DNA of 64,000 bases. It comes from Coprobacillaceae bacterium UN01-12pH3A (GTDB taxonomy: Bacteria > Bacillota_I > Bacilli_A > Erysipelotrichales > Coprobacillaceae). Positions 18,036 to 27,634 of the stretch are shown here, in pieces; position 1 is the stretch's first letter, and each line of letters starts with the position of its first letter. The translations under genes were made by a program, and so were the position numbers. The stretch covers positions 62,001 through 126,000 of the forward strand of contig JAQENU010000001.1 of NCBI GenBank assembly GCA_027676805.1, given 5' to 3'. The notes below the pieces were generated by a model that saw only the letters and a program-made list of their open reading frames with translations, did no database searches and was not told where the DNA came from.

Positions 18036-19436
18036 ATGAAACTAAGTCAATTTTTTTCTGTAAGATCACATGTATCGAAAGATGAAATACAAGGTGAAAT
18101 CCCCAGCGATAAAGAAATTTATAAAAAGACCTTAGGTGTTGCCTGGCCTTCTACGCTGGAAGCCGTTTTGATTTCGCTCATTTCTTCTGTTGATATGATT
18201 ATGGTTGGGTCTATCGGTGCAGATGCCATCGCATCTGTCGGAATCACTAATCAGCCGAAGTTTATTATTTTAGCGGTGATCTTGTCTTTGAATGTCGGAG
18301 TTACTGTTGTCGTTTCGCGAAGAAAAGGTGAACAGGATAAAGAGGCAGCGAACCGTTGTCTAAGACAAGCTCTGATGATTTGTATCGGTGCAGCTTTGGT
18401 TCTTTCCATTGCCGGCATCATTTGGGCCAAGGATATCCTTTACCTTGCCGGCGCCAATGATGAATATGTCGATATGGCAGCAACCTACTTTAAGCTGATT
18501 ATGGTTGGAAACATTTTTTACAGTATGTCATTAACGATCAACGCTGCTCAAAAGGGATGCGGAAATACTAAGATTTCTATGCGAACCAATCTTACCGCCA
18601 ATGTTGTCAATTTAATTTTTAACTTTTTGCTTATCAATGGGATCGGTTTTTTTCCTAAGTTGGGCGTTGCCGGTGCTGCCATCGCGACCTCATTAGGAAA
18701 TATAGTGGCTTGTGTCATGTCGTTTATGTCACTGCGTCATCAAGATGAGTTTCTGCATTTCTCTTTGCATCAGAGCTGGCGTTTCGATAAGAAAACACTG
18801 CATGATCTTTACTTTATCACCTCGTCTTCTTTTGTTGAACAAGTCTTTATGCGTATTGGCTTCTTCCTTTATTCAAAGACAGTGGCTACACTGGGAACCA
18901 TTGCTTTTGCTACTCATCAGGTCTGCATGAACATTATCAATCTCTCTTTCTCATTTGGAGACGGGCTTTCGGTGGCTACTTCTTCTTTAGTCGGACAAAG
19001 CTTGGGAGCGAAACGAAAAGATATGGCAAAAATATACAGCACATCTACACAAAAGCTGGGGAAAGTCGCTGCTGTTTTGGTAGGAACCTTTTTAATTGTC
19101 TGCCGCTATCAAATTTTAGGATTATTTACCAATGATCCGGTTATTATCCAAACCGGCGGCAACATTGTCTTTATCATCGTTTTAACTGTTGTCTTCCAGA
19201 TCACTCAGGTAATTACCTTTGGTTGTCTGCGAAGTGCCGGTGACGTTAAATTTACTGCAATGATTTCTTTAATCAGTGTCACAGCAGTGCGTCCGGTCTT
19301 AACTTATTTATTAGCGTTCCCATTGGGACTGGGATTGATTGGTGCATGGCTGTCTCTTTTCTTAGATCAGCTGATTCGTTATTTTGCTTCCCGAATGCGC
19401 TATCGTAAAGGAAATTGGGTCAATCTTAAAGTTTAA
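18036..19436 (+). CDS. MATE family efflux transporter
   Basis: 466-residue membrane exporter of the multidrug and toxic compound extrusion family. It has about twelve helices in two halves and a hydrophilic N-terminal 30-residue extension. The first helix carries LISLISSVDMIMVGSIGADAIASVGITNQP, and both halves have the typical QKGCGNTKISM and LRSAGDVKFTA motifs. GGGGGAATT precedes the ATG. It is divergent from cyuA and closed by a terminator. The substrate cannot be predicted. Confidence 0.92.
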   Translation: MKLSQFFSVRSHVSKDEIQGEIPSDKEIYKKTLGVAWPSTLEAVLISLISSVDMIMVGSIGADAIASVGITNQPKFIILAVILSLNVGVTVVVSRRKGEQDKEAANRCLRQALMICIGAALVLSIAGIIWAKDILYLAGANDEYVDMAATYFKLIMVGNIFYSMSLTINAAQKGCGNTKISMRTNLTANVVNLIFNFLLINGIGFFPKLGVAGAAIATSLGNIVACVMSFMSLRHQDEFLHFSLHQSWRFDKKTLHDLYFITSSSFVEQVFMRIGFFLYSKTVATLGTIAFATHQVCMNIINLSFSFGDGLSVATSSLVGQSLGAKRKDMAKIYSTSTQKLGKVAAVLVGTFLIVCRYQILGLFTNDPVIIQTGGNIVFIIVLTVVFQITQVITFGCLRSAGDVKFTAMISLISVTAVRPVLTYLLAFPLGLGLIGAWLSLFLDQLIRYFASRMRYRKGNWVNLKV

Positions 19437-19455
19437 GGTGCTTAGCACCTTTTTA
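19435..19455 (+). terminator. Terminator of the first MATE gene
   Basis: AAGGTGC/GCACCTT stem, TTA loop, TTTATT tail, starting on the stop codon. Confidence 0.8.
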
Positions 19456-19472
19456 TTATATAAAACATTCAG

Positions 19473-19502
19473 TTGTACCCTGCTTTGTTTTTATGATAAA
19501 AT
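19473..19502 (+). promoter_or_regulatory. Probable sigma-A promoter of the ABC-F gene
   Basis: TTGTAC, 18-base spacer, TAAAAT, 35 bases before the ATG at 19538. Confidence 0.5.
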
Positions 19503-19537
19503 CAGGGAGTAAATCAAGTCTTCATTAGGAGGAACTT

Positions 19538-21301
19538 ATGCTAATCACAATAAAAAATTTAAACAAACGTCATGCTGACCGACTAATCCTAAAAGATGCC
19601 CAAATGATCATAAATGATCAAGATAAGATTGGGATCATTGGTAAAAACGGTGCCGGCAAATCAACCTTATTAAAAATGATTGCCGGAATCGAGCAAATGG
19701 ACAGTGGTGATTATATTACCGGTGGGAATATAAAGATCAGTTATTTAAAACAAATGCCTGATTTTCTTGATGGTCAAACGTGTTTCAGCTTTATCAGCAG
19801 TCAATTAAAAGAAAAAGATAAAGTCAATGACTATGAAATCAAAGCGATTTTATCTAAATTAGGCATCAATGACTATGATCAGCAGATTAGTCAATTATCC
19901 GGCGGTCAGAAAAAGCGTGTTGCTTTAGCTCTTGCTTTGCTTTTGCCCAGTGATCTTTTGCTTTTAGATGAACCGACGAACCATTTAGACCAAGATATGA
20001 TCTTATGGCTGGAAAAATATTTAATAAAATATACCGGTGCCATCGCTATGGTTACTCATGACCGCTATTTTTTAGAGCGTGTCTGCAATAAAATGATTGA
20101 GATCGACCGTTGCGGCTTATTTACTTATCAAGCCAACTACTCTGCCTATCTCGAACAAAAGGAATTGATTCAGGCACAACAGATTGCCAGCGACCATAAG
20201 CGTCAGCAATTTTTGAAAAAAGAACTTGAATGGGTACGTGCAGGTGTACAAGCACGTTCTACCAAAAGCAAAAGCAGATTGGATCGTTTTGAAAAATTAT
20301 CACAGGTTACTTCTGTTTCACAGGATAAAGAATTTGATCTTTCTTCCATTGCCAGTCGTCTCGGTTCTAAAACCATCGAGCTAAAAGACATTACTTATCA
20401 ATTAGATGACCGTTTGCTAATCAATCATTTTTCTTATTTATTCTTGCGTCATGATCGCGTTGGCATCATTGGTGCCAATGGTATTGGCAAATCCACCTTG
20501 CTGAATATTATCGCTCAAATCAAGCAGCCGACTGCTGGTGAGGTAATTTTAGGTGATACAATCAACATTGGCTATTTTTCTCAGGAAATTCAAGGCATCG
20601 ATGAAAGCAAGCGGGTGATTGACATCATTCGCGACTATGCCGAACATTTTCAAACCAGTGATGGTCAATTAAGCGCCACTCAGCTTTTAGAACAATTCTT
20701 ATTTGAAAAAGAAAAGCAATACACAGTTGTTAACCGTCTTTCCGGCGGAGAGAAACGACGCTTATTTCTGCTGACGGTTTTACTTAAACAGCCTAACGTC
20801 CTGATTTTAGACGAACCGACGAATGATTTTGATATTCCTACATTAAATGTGTTGGAGGATTTTTTGGATCAGTTCAGCGGAATTGTCATCACCGTCAGCC
20901 ATGACCGTTACTTTTTAGATCGTGTCGTTGACCAAATTTTTGCTTTTGAAGAAAACGGCATAATTCAGCGCTATATGGGCGGATTTAGTGATTATTTAGA
21001 AAAAAAGACAACGCATCAGGAAACAATGAAAGAAACAAAAAAGAAAATCGCTAAAAAAGTCAGCACTGTTAAAATGACCTATCAAGAAAAAAAGGAATTT
21101 GAGTCTATCGAAACAGATATCAGCAATTTAGAAAATCAATTAGCCGAAATCGAAAAAGAAATGAATGAATTTCATGAAGATTACACCAAAATAATAGAAC
21201 TCACCAAAAAACAGGAGCTGCTTGAAAATGCCCTCGAAGAAAAAATGGAGCGCTGGGAATATTTGAGTGAATTAAACGAAAAAGTGATGCAGGCACATTA
21301 A
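19538..21301 (+). CDS. ABC-F family ATPase (Uup/EttA-like)
   Basis: 587-residue soluble protein with two ABC domains and no membrane part, so it is a ribosome-acting ABC-F rather than a transporter. First site: GIIGKNGAGKST, LSGGQKKRVALALALL, LLLDEPTNHLD. Second site: GIIGANGIGKST, LSGGEKRRLFLLTVLL, LILDEPTNDFD. The interdomain linker (about residues 200-270) is basic and helical. A C-terminal coiled coil (about residues 510-580) resembles that of Uup. AGGAGG site. A housekeeping role in translation is most likely; antibiotic protection cannot be excluded. Confidence 0.92.
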   Translation: MLITIKNLNKRHADRLILKDAQMIINDQDKIGIIGKNGAGKSTLLKMIAGIEQMDSGDYITGGNIKISYLKQMPDFLDGQTCFSFISSQLKEKDKVNDYEIKAILSKLGINDYDQQISQLSGGQKKRVALALALLLPSDLLLLDEPTNHLDQDMILWLEKYLIKYTGAIAMVTHDRYFLERVCNKMIEIDRCGLFTYQANYSAYLEQKELIQAQQIASDHKRQQFLKKELEWVRAGVQARSTKSKSRLDRFEKLSQVTSVSQDKEFDLSSIASRLGSKTIELKDITYQLDDRLLINHFSYLFLRHDRVGIIGANGIGKSTLLNIIAQIKQPTAGEVILGDTINIGYFSQEIQGIDESKRVIDIIRDYAEHFQTSDGQLSATQLLEQFLFEKEKQYTVVNRLSGGEKRRLFLLTVLLKQPNVLILDEPTNDFDIPTLNVLEDFLDQFSGIVITVSHDRYFLDRVVDQIFAFEENGIIQRYMGGFSDYLEKKTTHQETMKETKKKIAKKVSTVKMTYQEKKEFESIETDISNLENQLAEIEKEMNEFHEDYTKIIELTKKQELLENALEEKMERWEYLSELNEKVMQAH

Positions 21302-21388
21302 GCCCATCACTTTTATAGTTACTAAATCAGAAAGATTATAGATATCTCCTTATTATTTAGTATAATAAAGATAAGGAAGGTGAATCAA

Positions 21389-22012
21389 ATGAAAAAATCA
21401 CTTTTTAAACCTATTATCATTTGCTGTTTAGTGCTCCTTACAGCAATCTATGGCATAAGTGTTTACGCAGTGACAATGCCAAAAAATACGCATCGGGATG
21501 GCACCGAGCTGATTGTTTTTAATCAAACTGCAAGCTATATACATGCCTTATCCCAAAATCAAAATGTCTCTGATGACACATTAGAGGCAAAAACGGAACC
21601 CGCTTTCTCGGATACGTCTCTGCATTTTGGCAAACTCATCCAATATGTTCCCACCTCATCTCATTACAGTCTCCAGCTTTGCTTTTATATTCAGTTTGAA
21701 AATGATCCCGACACTCAAGCTCCTATCAAAATCACAAGTGTTGATTATGCTGAAGTGATCTTTCAGGATGCTCAGTCAACAAAGTCGTATAACGGCAATC
21801 TCTATTACAATTTAGAGCCTAACGGTGTTCTTTATTGGGATTTAAACGGAGACATTTACAATAATGGCCATACCTCTTATAAAATCGAACCAAGAAGTTC
21901 GGATTCTGCCATTATTCAATATGTAATGGATGGCTTATATGAGCATGGTACCTACATTCACGATTCCGGGCGATTGCGTTTAGATGATTCTTCCATCTTA
22001 ATTACTGACTAA
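21389..22012 (+). CDS. Hypothetical secreted or membrane-anchored protein (paralogue of 22560-23246)
   Basis: About 207 residues, not recognised. A basic N-terminus is followed by a hydrophobic helix (residues 8-28, IIICCLVLLTAIYGISVYA), either a signal peptide or an anchor. The remainder is acidic and beta-rich with SLQLCFYIQFENDPDT and YNLEPNGVLYWDLNG. The start at 21389 is supported by AAGGAAGG; a GTG nine bases upstream is unlikely. A broken paralogue lies 550 bases downstream with almost identical promoter and ribosome site, indicating tandem duplication. It ends in a bidirectional terminator. Confidence 0.7.
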   Translation: MKKSLFKPIIICCLVLLTAIYGISVYAVTMPKNTHRDGTELIVFNQTASYIHALSQNQNVSDDTLEAKTEPAFSDTSLHFGKLIQYVPTSSHYSLQLCFYIQFENDPDTQAPIKITSVDYAEVIFQDAQSTKSYNGNLYYNLEPNGVLYWDLNGDIYNNGHTSYKIEPRSSDSAIIQYVMDGLYEHGTYIHDSGRLRLDDSSILITD

Positions 22013-22014
22013 TT

Positions 22015-22051
22015 AAAAAACGATGCCGTACTATTACGTGCATCGTTTTTT
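22015..22051. terminator. Bidirectional terminator between convergent genes
   Basis: AAAAAACGATGC/GCATCGTTTTTT stem with a 13-base loop, serving the gene ending at 22012 and the minus gene ending at 22050. Confidence 0.85.
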
Positions 22052-22370
22052 ATATTATCTTACCGTTAAACGGGTTGAAGTGGACGATCTCATTATAAAA
22101 ATTAACTGCGGCATATTTCCCATCTGTTATCCTTAGTCCGATATAAGCGTTATTCATATTTTTAGTGACCCCACTTGATTCGCGTTTTTTTATTTTCCAT
22201 AGCTCTTGTCCTTCATGATTCAAACAATAAATATTACAATGTGTTTGAACATCTAAATCAAATCCTAACAGCACAAAAATATAAGATTTACTCGTCATGA
22301 CATTATAGATTTTGTTTGGAAACTGAATTTCTTTTCCATTGAGTTGAAGACAGTTATTCTGATAGGTCAT
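22050..22370 (-). CDS. Hypothetical protein
   Basis: 106 residues, not recognised. No signal peptide. Short beta strands ending in aromatic residues (NIYCLNHEGQELWKIKKRE, ITDGKYAAVNFYNEIVHFNPFNGKI) resemble one or two blades of a beta-propeller (PQQ-like) repeat. GGAG and GAAGG precede the ATG. It is inserted on the opposite strand between the two secreted paralogues, and an 18-bp palindrome sits just upstream of its ribosome site. Confidence 0.6.
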   Translation of the reverse strand: MTYQNNCLQLNGKEIQFPNKIYNVMTSKSYIFVLLGFDLDVQTHCNIYCLNHEGQELWKIKKRESSGVTKNMNNAYIGLRITDGKYAAVNFYNEIVHFNPFNGKII

Positions 22371-22385
22371 TTTCCTTCACGCTCC

Positions 22386-22403
22386 TATTCTTATATAAGA
22401 ATA
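22386..22403. promoter_or_regulatory. Perfect 18-bp palindrome TATTCTTATATAAGAATA
   Basis: It lies between a TATAAT-like box and the ribosome site of the minus-strand gene at 22370, the usual place for a repressor operator. Confidence 0.4.
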
Positions 22404-22559
22404 CATTATAAAATATGCAAAAATATAGAATAAATACTTAAGATTCTCGAAAGGTTTAAAAATATCCTTAATTTTCAGTCGAAAAAGCACCAAAATTAGA
22501 AACATTTCTCCCCTATCCGCTGTTTTCAAGTATAATAAAGATAAGGAAGGGGATGCTTT

Positions 22560-23246
22560 ATGAAAAAGAAACGTTTTAAACATAGTTTAATTATGATTAT
22601 AATTATAATCGTTGGTTTCATTTGTCTGGCAGCCTATTTGAAAATAAAGCAGCTGTAGCCTGATCCCAACTACACGGAATTCATCGCCTATAATGATCAT
22701 TCAGAATATATTGAAGCCCTTACGCATGATTCCAGTATTCCGACAGCTATTTTAAATGGGATGGTTGAACGTGCCAATAATGACTCTGCTATCCGCTATG
22801 GATTGTTTGTTCATCATCTGCAAGTCACGTCGAAATATACTGTTCGTCTTTATTTTTTCATTCAGTATGAACCCGACGAGGATCCTCAAAAGTCACCTAA
22901 AATCATTAAGGTTGAATATGCAAATATCAATCGCCAAGATGACAGTCGCCTTAAACAGTTTGAAGGGAAATTGTCTTATAACTTGGAGCCTTACAATCAG
23001 ATCTACGGGGAATTAGAGGGGAAATTCATGAATGGTGACACTACAGCAGAAAACAGATCAGATTGGGATGTCAGTTGGACTAACATTGAAAATGCTGCAC
23101 ATGATGAAGATACAACCGAGAATACCATCTTTTTGGACAAGGGTGGAACTACTATTGAATATACCACAAATGATGAAAGCACCTATTATCACTATTTAAA
23201 TAAAGAGGGCCATATTAATTTTCAAAAGCTATCCGTCATGCAATAA
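22560..23246 (+). pseudogene. Secreted paralogue interrupted by an amber codon
   Basis: ATG at 22560 with an AAGGAAGGGG site starts a lysine-rich N-terminus and membrane helix, then TAG at 22656-22658 (codon 33). The same frame continues to 23246 with clear similarity to the gene at 21389: an aromatic strand ending IQYEPDEDP, a lysine/isoleucine strand ending VEYA, and YNLEP. Counting through the stop gives 228 codons. The intact frame after the stop argues for a recent single-base nonsense change (CAG or AAG to TAG), or for a sequencing error. I see nothing that suggests programmed readthrough. Confidence 0.75.
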
Positions 23247-23255
23247 ATCTTAAAG

Positions 23256-25580
23256 CTACTGTTTGTTTTCACTGTTCCAAAATGTTTCTAATTGTTTTGA
23301 AATATGATCGACAGACGTTTTTTGAAGATGTTTCCATTCACGTGGAAACATTTTTGTATACTCTTTTGAGGCATAGCGTTCATCCAGCAGTAAGATGACG
23401 CCGCGATCCTGATTTGTTCGAATCACTCGTCCGGCTGCCTGAAGCACTTTGTTCATCCCAGGATATTTATAAGCATAATCATAGCCGTCTTTTTCAAAAT
23501 AGCTTTTAATCAAATCTCTTTCCAATCCCAATTGCGGCAGCCCAACTCCGACAATAATCGTTCCGATCAGCTGCTCGCCTTTAAAATCAATCCCTTCAGA
23601 AAACATCCCGCCCAGAACAGTGAAAAATACCTGTGAACGATCTTTTACTGTTTTAAAATGATCGAGAAATATATTTTTATCCTCTAAGCTCATCTGTCCT
23701 TCTTGTTTATACACATAGACTTCATCATTTGGCACAAAACGCTGATACACTTGGTTTAAATATTCGTATGAGGAAAAGAAAATCAGATAATTCCCCGTTT
23801 TTCCCTTTGCCAGTTCAGCGATGTACCGACAGATTTTATCATAAGAATAGATGCGCTGGCGATATTTCGCCTGAACATCATTTCCCACTAAAACTAAACG
23901 ATTTTGACTATCAAACGGAGAATCATAATATAATTTAAAATCATCCTTCTTCCCCCCAAGTATGCGGTAAAAATATTGAATTGGAAGCAAGGTGGCACTA
24001 AAGAAGATCACTGCCTGTGCCTGACTATAATAATCATTAAGCAAACTGCTTGGGTCCATACAATATATTTTCAGCATGACATCGCCATCATCGATAGCAT
24101 ACGTAACATAGGATTCACGATATAATTCATAGATTTTCATAAAAGCCACACATTCAAAATACAAATCCAGTATTTCTTGCTCCTGTTCCCCATTTTCAGA
24201 CAAATACTTTTGCATAGCCCACAAGTTGTTTTCTACCAGTTTTGCAATTTCTGCCGGCGGCTGATAATCCACGATATAGGGTCTGTCAACCAGATCATTT
24301 TTTAATTGAAGCATCGCTTCATCTAAAGCGATCAAAGCTTTATAAGCATTTTTTGAACGATCTGACATTAATGTTTTTACCTGACGAATATGGGAGTGAA
24401 ACAATGCTTTCGAATACATATCTCTTGAACGGTCAACTAAATTATGTGCCTCGTCAACCAGCATTGTCAGTTTGCTTTCCGGATAGAAGGCACGCTGTAA
24501 ATTGACTCTTGGATCAAAAGCATAATTATAATCCAGTATTGAAAAATCACTGAATAAGAATAAATCCAAAGAAAATTCAAAAGGACAGACTTCATGTTTT
24601 AAAGCAAACGCCTGGATATTTTCTTTATCATACGTATTGGCATGAGCCATAATATCGAGCATTGCCTGATTTACCCGATCATAGTGATTCTTTGCATAAG
24701 GACAATAATCGGGATGACAATGGCGTTCTTCGAGAAAACACATTTGGTCTTTTGCCGTAATAATCACCGTTCTTAAAATCAATCCGCATTTTTCAAGATG
24801 ACTAAGTGTTTCCTTGGCAACAGTACGTGTAATCGCTTTAGCTGTCAAATACATAATCTTGTTAGTATGCCCATGATGCAATGCCCTCAGAGCCGGAAAC
24901 ACTGTTCCCAATGTCTTTCCCAGTCCGGTTGCTGCATGGATAAAAAGCTTCTGTTTATTTTTAATCGTATAATAGACTGCGTTCATCATTTCCTGCTGAC
25001 CGTTTCGGTAATGATCATAAGGAAATGCTAAGGTTTCTAGGGATTGATCTCGGATTTCTTTGAAATCAAAATAAAGTTTAACGAACGCATGATACTGCTC
25101 GACAATTGAAAAAAAGATCGATTCAATCTGCTCAAATAAAAAATGCTCCTTTAATATTTTCTGATCTTTATTATTAACATCATAATACGTCAGCTGGCAG
25201 TCTATTTCTTTTAGATCATTTTGAACACAATAGATATAAGCATAGCACATCAATTGATGAAAATGGCGCTGATTGACATGATCGAGATCTAAATCATCCA
25301 ATGGATACGTCACAGATTTAATTTCATCGATGCAGACTCCATCCTCTAAAATAATCAGTCCGTCCATCCTGCCTTGAAGAACATATAAAAATCCCTCATA
25401 CTCAAATTCATAATTCAGCGCTACTTCGGCATGATAAGAGGCACCTTGCTGTTTTTGAATAAGCTGATGAATGCGAGTCCCTTCCACCGCTCGGTTATTC
25501 GCTGAAATTTCTGTAATGATATGCCCGCTGCGACTGATGAACTCTACCATTTCCCGAATTGAACATCTTACTGTTTCCAT
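23256..25580 (-). CDS. DinG/XPD-type Fe-S helicase with N-terminal PD-(D/E)XK nuclease domain
   Basis: About 774 residues. The first 190 carry a RecB/Cas4-like nuclease pattern: GTRIH, then GRMDGLIILEDG and IDEIKS. The helicase part has Walker A HAATGLGKT, four cysteines for an Fe-S cluster (DQMCFLEE, RHCHPDYCPYA, HEVCPFEF), the DEAH box LVDEAHN, and the C-terminal motifs GGMFSEGIDF and AAGRVIRT. It probably unwinds and trims DNA in repair. The start at 25580 is chosen because AGAGGTGG precedes it; seven extra residues are possible. It is convergent with the amber pseudogene. Confidence 0.9.
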   Translation of the reverse strand: METVRCSIREMVEFISRSGHIITEISANNRAVEGTRIHQLIQKQQGASYHAEVALNYEFEYEGFLYVLQGRMDGLIILEDGVCIDEIKSVTYPLDDLDLDHVNQRHFHQLMCYAYIYCVQNDLKEIDCQLTYYDVNNKDQKILKEHFLFEQIESIFFSIVEQYHAFVKLYFDFKEIRDQSLETLAFPYDHYRNGQQEMMNAVYYTIKNKQKLFIHAATGLGKTLGTVFPALRALHHGHTNKIMYLTAKAITRTVAKETLSHLEKCGLILRTVIITAKDQMCFLEERHCHPDYCPYAKNHYDRVNQAMLDIMAHANTYDKENIQAFALKHEVCPFEFSLDLFLFSDFSILDYNYAFDPRVNLQRAFYPESKLTMLVDEAHNLVDRSRDMYSKALFHSHIRQVKTLMSDRSKNAYKALIALDEAMLQLKNDLVDRPYIVDYQPPAEIAKLVENNLWAMQKYLSENGEQEQEILDLYFECVAFMKIYELYRESYVTYAIDDGDVMLKIYCMDPSSLLNDYYSQAQAVIFFSATLLPIQYFYRILGGKKDDFKLYYDSPFDSQNRLVLVGNDVQAKYRQRIYSYDKICRYIAELAKGKTGNYLIFFSSYEYLNQVYQRFVPNDEVYVYKQEGQMSLEDKNIFLDHFKTVKDRSQVFFTVLGGMFSEGIDFKGEQLIGTIIVGVGLPQLGLERDLIKSYFEKDGYDYAYKYPGMNKVLQAAGRVIRTNQDRGVILLLDERYASKEYTKMFPREWKHLQKTSVDHISKQLETFWNSENKQ

Positions 25581-25681
25581 GCATCCACCTCTTTTCTCCA
25601 TTATACATATTTTTCCTTTTAAAATCTATGTGCTTGTGAGAATATTCAATTTATGGTAGGATACCACTAGGAGATGAGGAT

Positions 25682-27634
25682 ATGGACAAGAAATTTGATG
25701 ACCTTCTCAACAGTGTATTTGGGACGAAAAAAACATTAGAAAAGATGGAAAAAGAACATAAAAAAAGCGGGGACTTAGTCAGTGAATTAGAACAGATGAG
25801 TAAACAGATGGATCAGCTGATTAAAGAAAACAGTCGCCAGATGATGAAAAACACCAGCAAGCAAATGGATAAGCTGCAAAAGAACTTAAAAGAAGACATG
25901 AAAGAAGAAGCACCAAAAGAGATTGATTTTAGTGAGCTTGAAACAAAGCTTAAAGAAATCATGATCGGTCAGGATCGTTTTATCCATCAGCTTGTCATCG
26001 CTTTTAAAAGAGCAAAGATCGCCGGAAATCGCATCGGAAAGATCAAAAATAATATTTTAGTTTTAGGGAAACAAGGAACCGGAAAACAGTTAGTATTAGA
26101 TAAATCAAATGAGCTGCTTTATCTTTTAGGAGAAGTAAAAAGCAAGAATCTTCACATCATGGATTTGTCTCTTTACCCCTCACAAGGAGAAGAAAAGCTC
26201 TTTCTGCAAGATCTTTTTGCTTTGCTTTCTAAAAGCGACAGTATTTTAGTTTTCTTAAATTTTGAGCAATGCTTTACAGGATACTTATCGATGATTACCC
26301 AATTATTAAAAACGGGGAAAATCACATTAAATAAACGTTATATTTTAAATAATCATCAGCTAGTGGAAAGCACCAATGTCCTGTCAAGTGATTCAATCGG
26401 CAGTTTGGAAGCTAACCAGCAATATTTGATTTTCGTCTCTGATCAGTCTTTAAGTCAGCTGACTGCGAAGTTAGGAACGAAGTTTATTCAATTATTTGGT
26501 GATATATGTGAAACGAATGCTTTTAGTAAAGAAGAAGTTATCGAAATTACTTCCCAGCAGCAATCCTCTTTCATTCAGCGCTGTTTAAATCAGTTGCAGA
26601 TCGAAGTCACGGCTGATCCTGAACTAGAGAATACCGTATTAAAAAAATATGATCCACAGCAAGGGATTGAATCAATTCAATATCAATATGATAAGTTGTA
26701 TCAGGGATTGGTGGAACTGAAGCTTCAGGAAACACGTCCGATTAAAAAAGTCACTATACAGCAGGATCTGTCTGTTTTAGTTGATGAAATCGTTTATCCA
26801 TTGGATCGTCTTTTACCTAATCAAAGCAATTTAGAGCTGCAGCAGGTTATTGATGAGCTTGATACAATTATCGGTTTAAAAGAAATCAAAGAATATATTC
26901 TTTCTTTAAAAGATCATTATGAAATCATGAAGCTAAGAGAACAAAGTGGTTTTAAAACGTCAGACATTTCTAAACATATGATCTTTACTGGGAATCCCGG
27001 GACCGGAAAAACCACGATTGCCCGTATCGTTTCAAGATATTTAAAAGCAATCGGTATTTTAGAAAGCGGTCAATTAGTAGAAGTCAGCCGTGGTGATTTA
27101 GTTGGACGTTATGTCGGTCATACTGCGCCGCTTACCAAACAGGTCGTTGAATCGGCGCTTGGCGGTGTATTGTTCATTGATGAGGCCTACTCACTCTACC
27201 GTGGAAAAGAAGATTCTTTTGGTTTAGAAGCGATTGATACATTAGTAAAATGTATGGAAGACTACCGTGATCAGCTGATCGTCATATTAGCCGGCTACAC
27301 AAAAGAAATGAGTGAATTTTTAGAAGCTAATTCCGGATTAAAGTCACGTTTTCCAAATATTATTGAGTTTCCGGATTACACAGCTCAGGAACTGTTGGAT
27401 ATTACCTTGAATATTGCAGCTTCAAAAGATTATCAGATTGATGAAGAGTGTCTGCAGCCACTGCTTAATTATTATGATGAAAAACAAAAGACCGATTCAC
27501 AGCGAAGCGGAAACGGTCGTATGGCACGAAATTTAATTGAGCAAGCCATGATCAATCAGGCTAAGCGTCTGATCGTTGAAAAAGAAGCTCCCATCAATCA
27601 GTTGAAATTATCTGACTTTGATTTCGTTAAATAA
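25682..27634 (+). CDS. SpoVK/CbbX-type AAA ATPase with two AAA modules
   Basis: 650 residues. Residues 1-85 are highly charged coiled coil. A first AAA-like module (about 90-300) has a weak P-loop GKQGTGKQ and no clear Walker B. The C-terminal module (about 400-640) is a full CbbX/SpoVK AAA: GLKEIKEYI, Walker A FTGNPGTGKTT, GRYVGHTAP pore loop, Walker B GVLFIDEAYSLY and the sensor arginine in GLKSRFP. SpoVK is a sporulation protein in Bacillus; CbbX remodels Rubisco. Here the client is unknown. AGGAGATGAGG site. Confidence 0.85.
   Translation: MDKKFDDLLNSVFGTKKTLEKMEKEHKKSGDLVSELEQMSKQMDQLIKENSRQMMKNTSKQMDKLQKNLKEDMKEEAPKEIDFSELETKLKEIMIGQDRFIHQLVIAFKRAKIAGNRIGKIKNNILVLGKQGTGKQLVLDKSNELLYLLGEVKSKNLHIMDLSLYPSQGEEKLFLQDLFALLSKSDSILVFLNFEQCFTGYLSMITQLLKTGKITLNKRYILNNHQLVESTNVLSSDSIGSLEANQQYLIFVSDQSLSQLTAKLGTKFIQLFGDICETNAFSKEEVIEITSQQQSSFIQRCLNQLQIEVTADPELENTVLKKYDPQQGIESIQYQYDKLYQGLVELKLQETRPIKKVTIQQDLSVLVDEIVYPLDRLLPNQSNLELQQVIDELDTIIGLKEIKEYILSLKDHYEIMKLREQSGFKTSDISKHMIFTGNPGTGKTTIARIVSRYLKAIGILESGQLVEVSRGDLVGRYVGHTAPLTKQVVESALGGVLFIDEAYSLYRGKEDSFGLEAIDTLVKCMEDYRDQLIVILAGYTKEMSEFLEANSGLKSRFPNIIEFPDYTAQELLDITLNIAASKDYQIDEECLQPLLNYYDEKQKTDSQRSGNGRMARNLIEQAMINQAKRLIVEKEAPINQLKLSDFDFVK

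Noticed and set aside
22377..22583. 68-residue reading frame on the minus strand
   Set aside because: It lies across the promoter and start of the amber-split paralogue, has no ribosome site and no family resemblance.
22656..22658. Amber codon as pyrrolysine or programmed readthrough site
   Set aside because: No pyl genes or stimulatory structure are visible in the window; a nonsense mutation is simpler.
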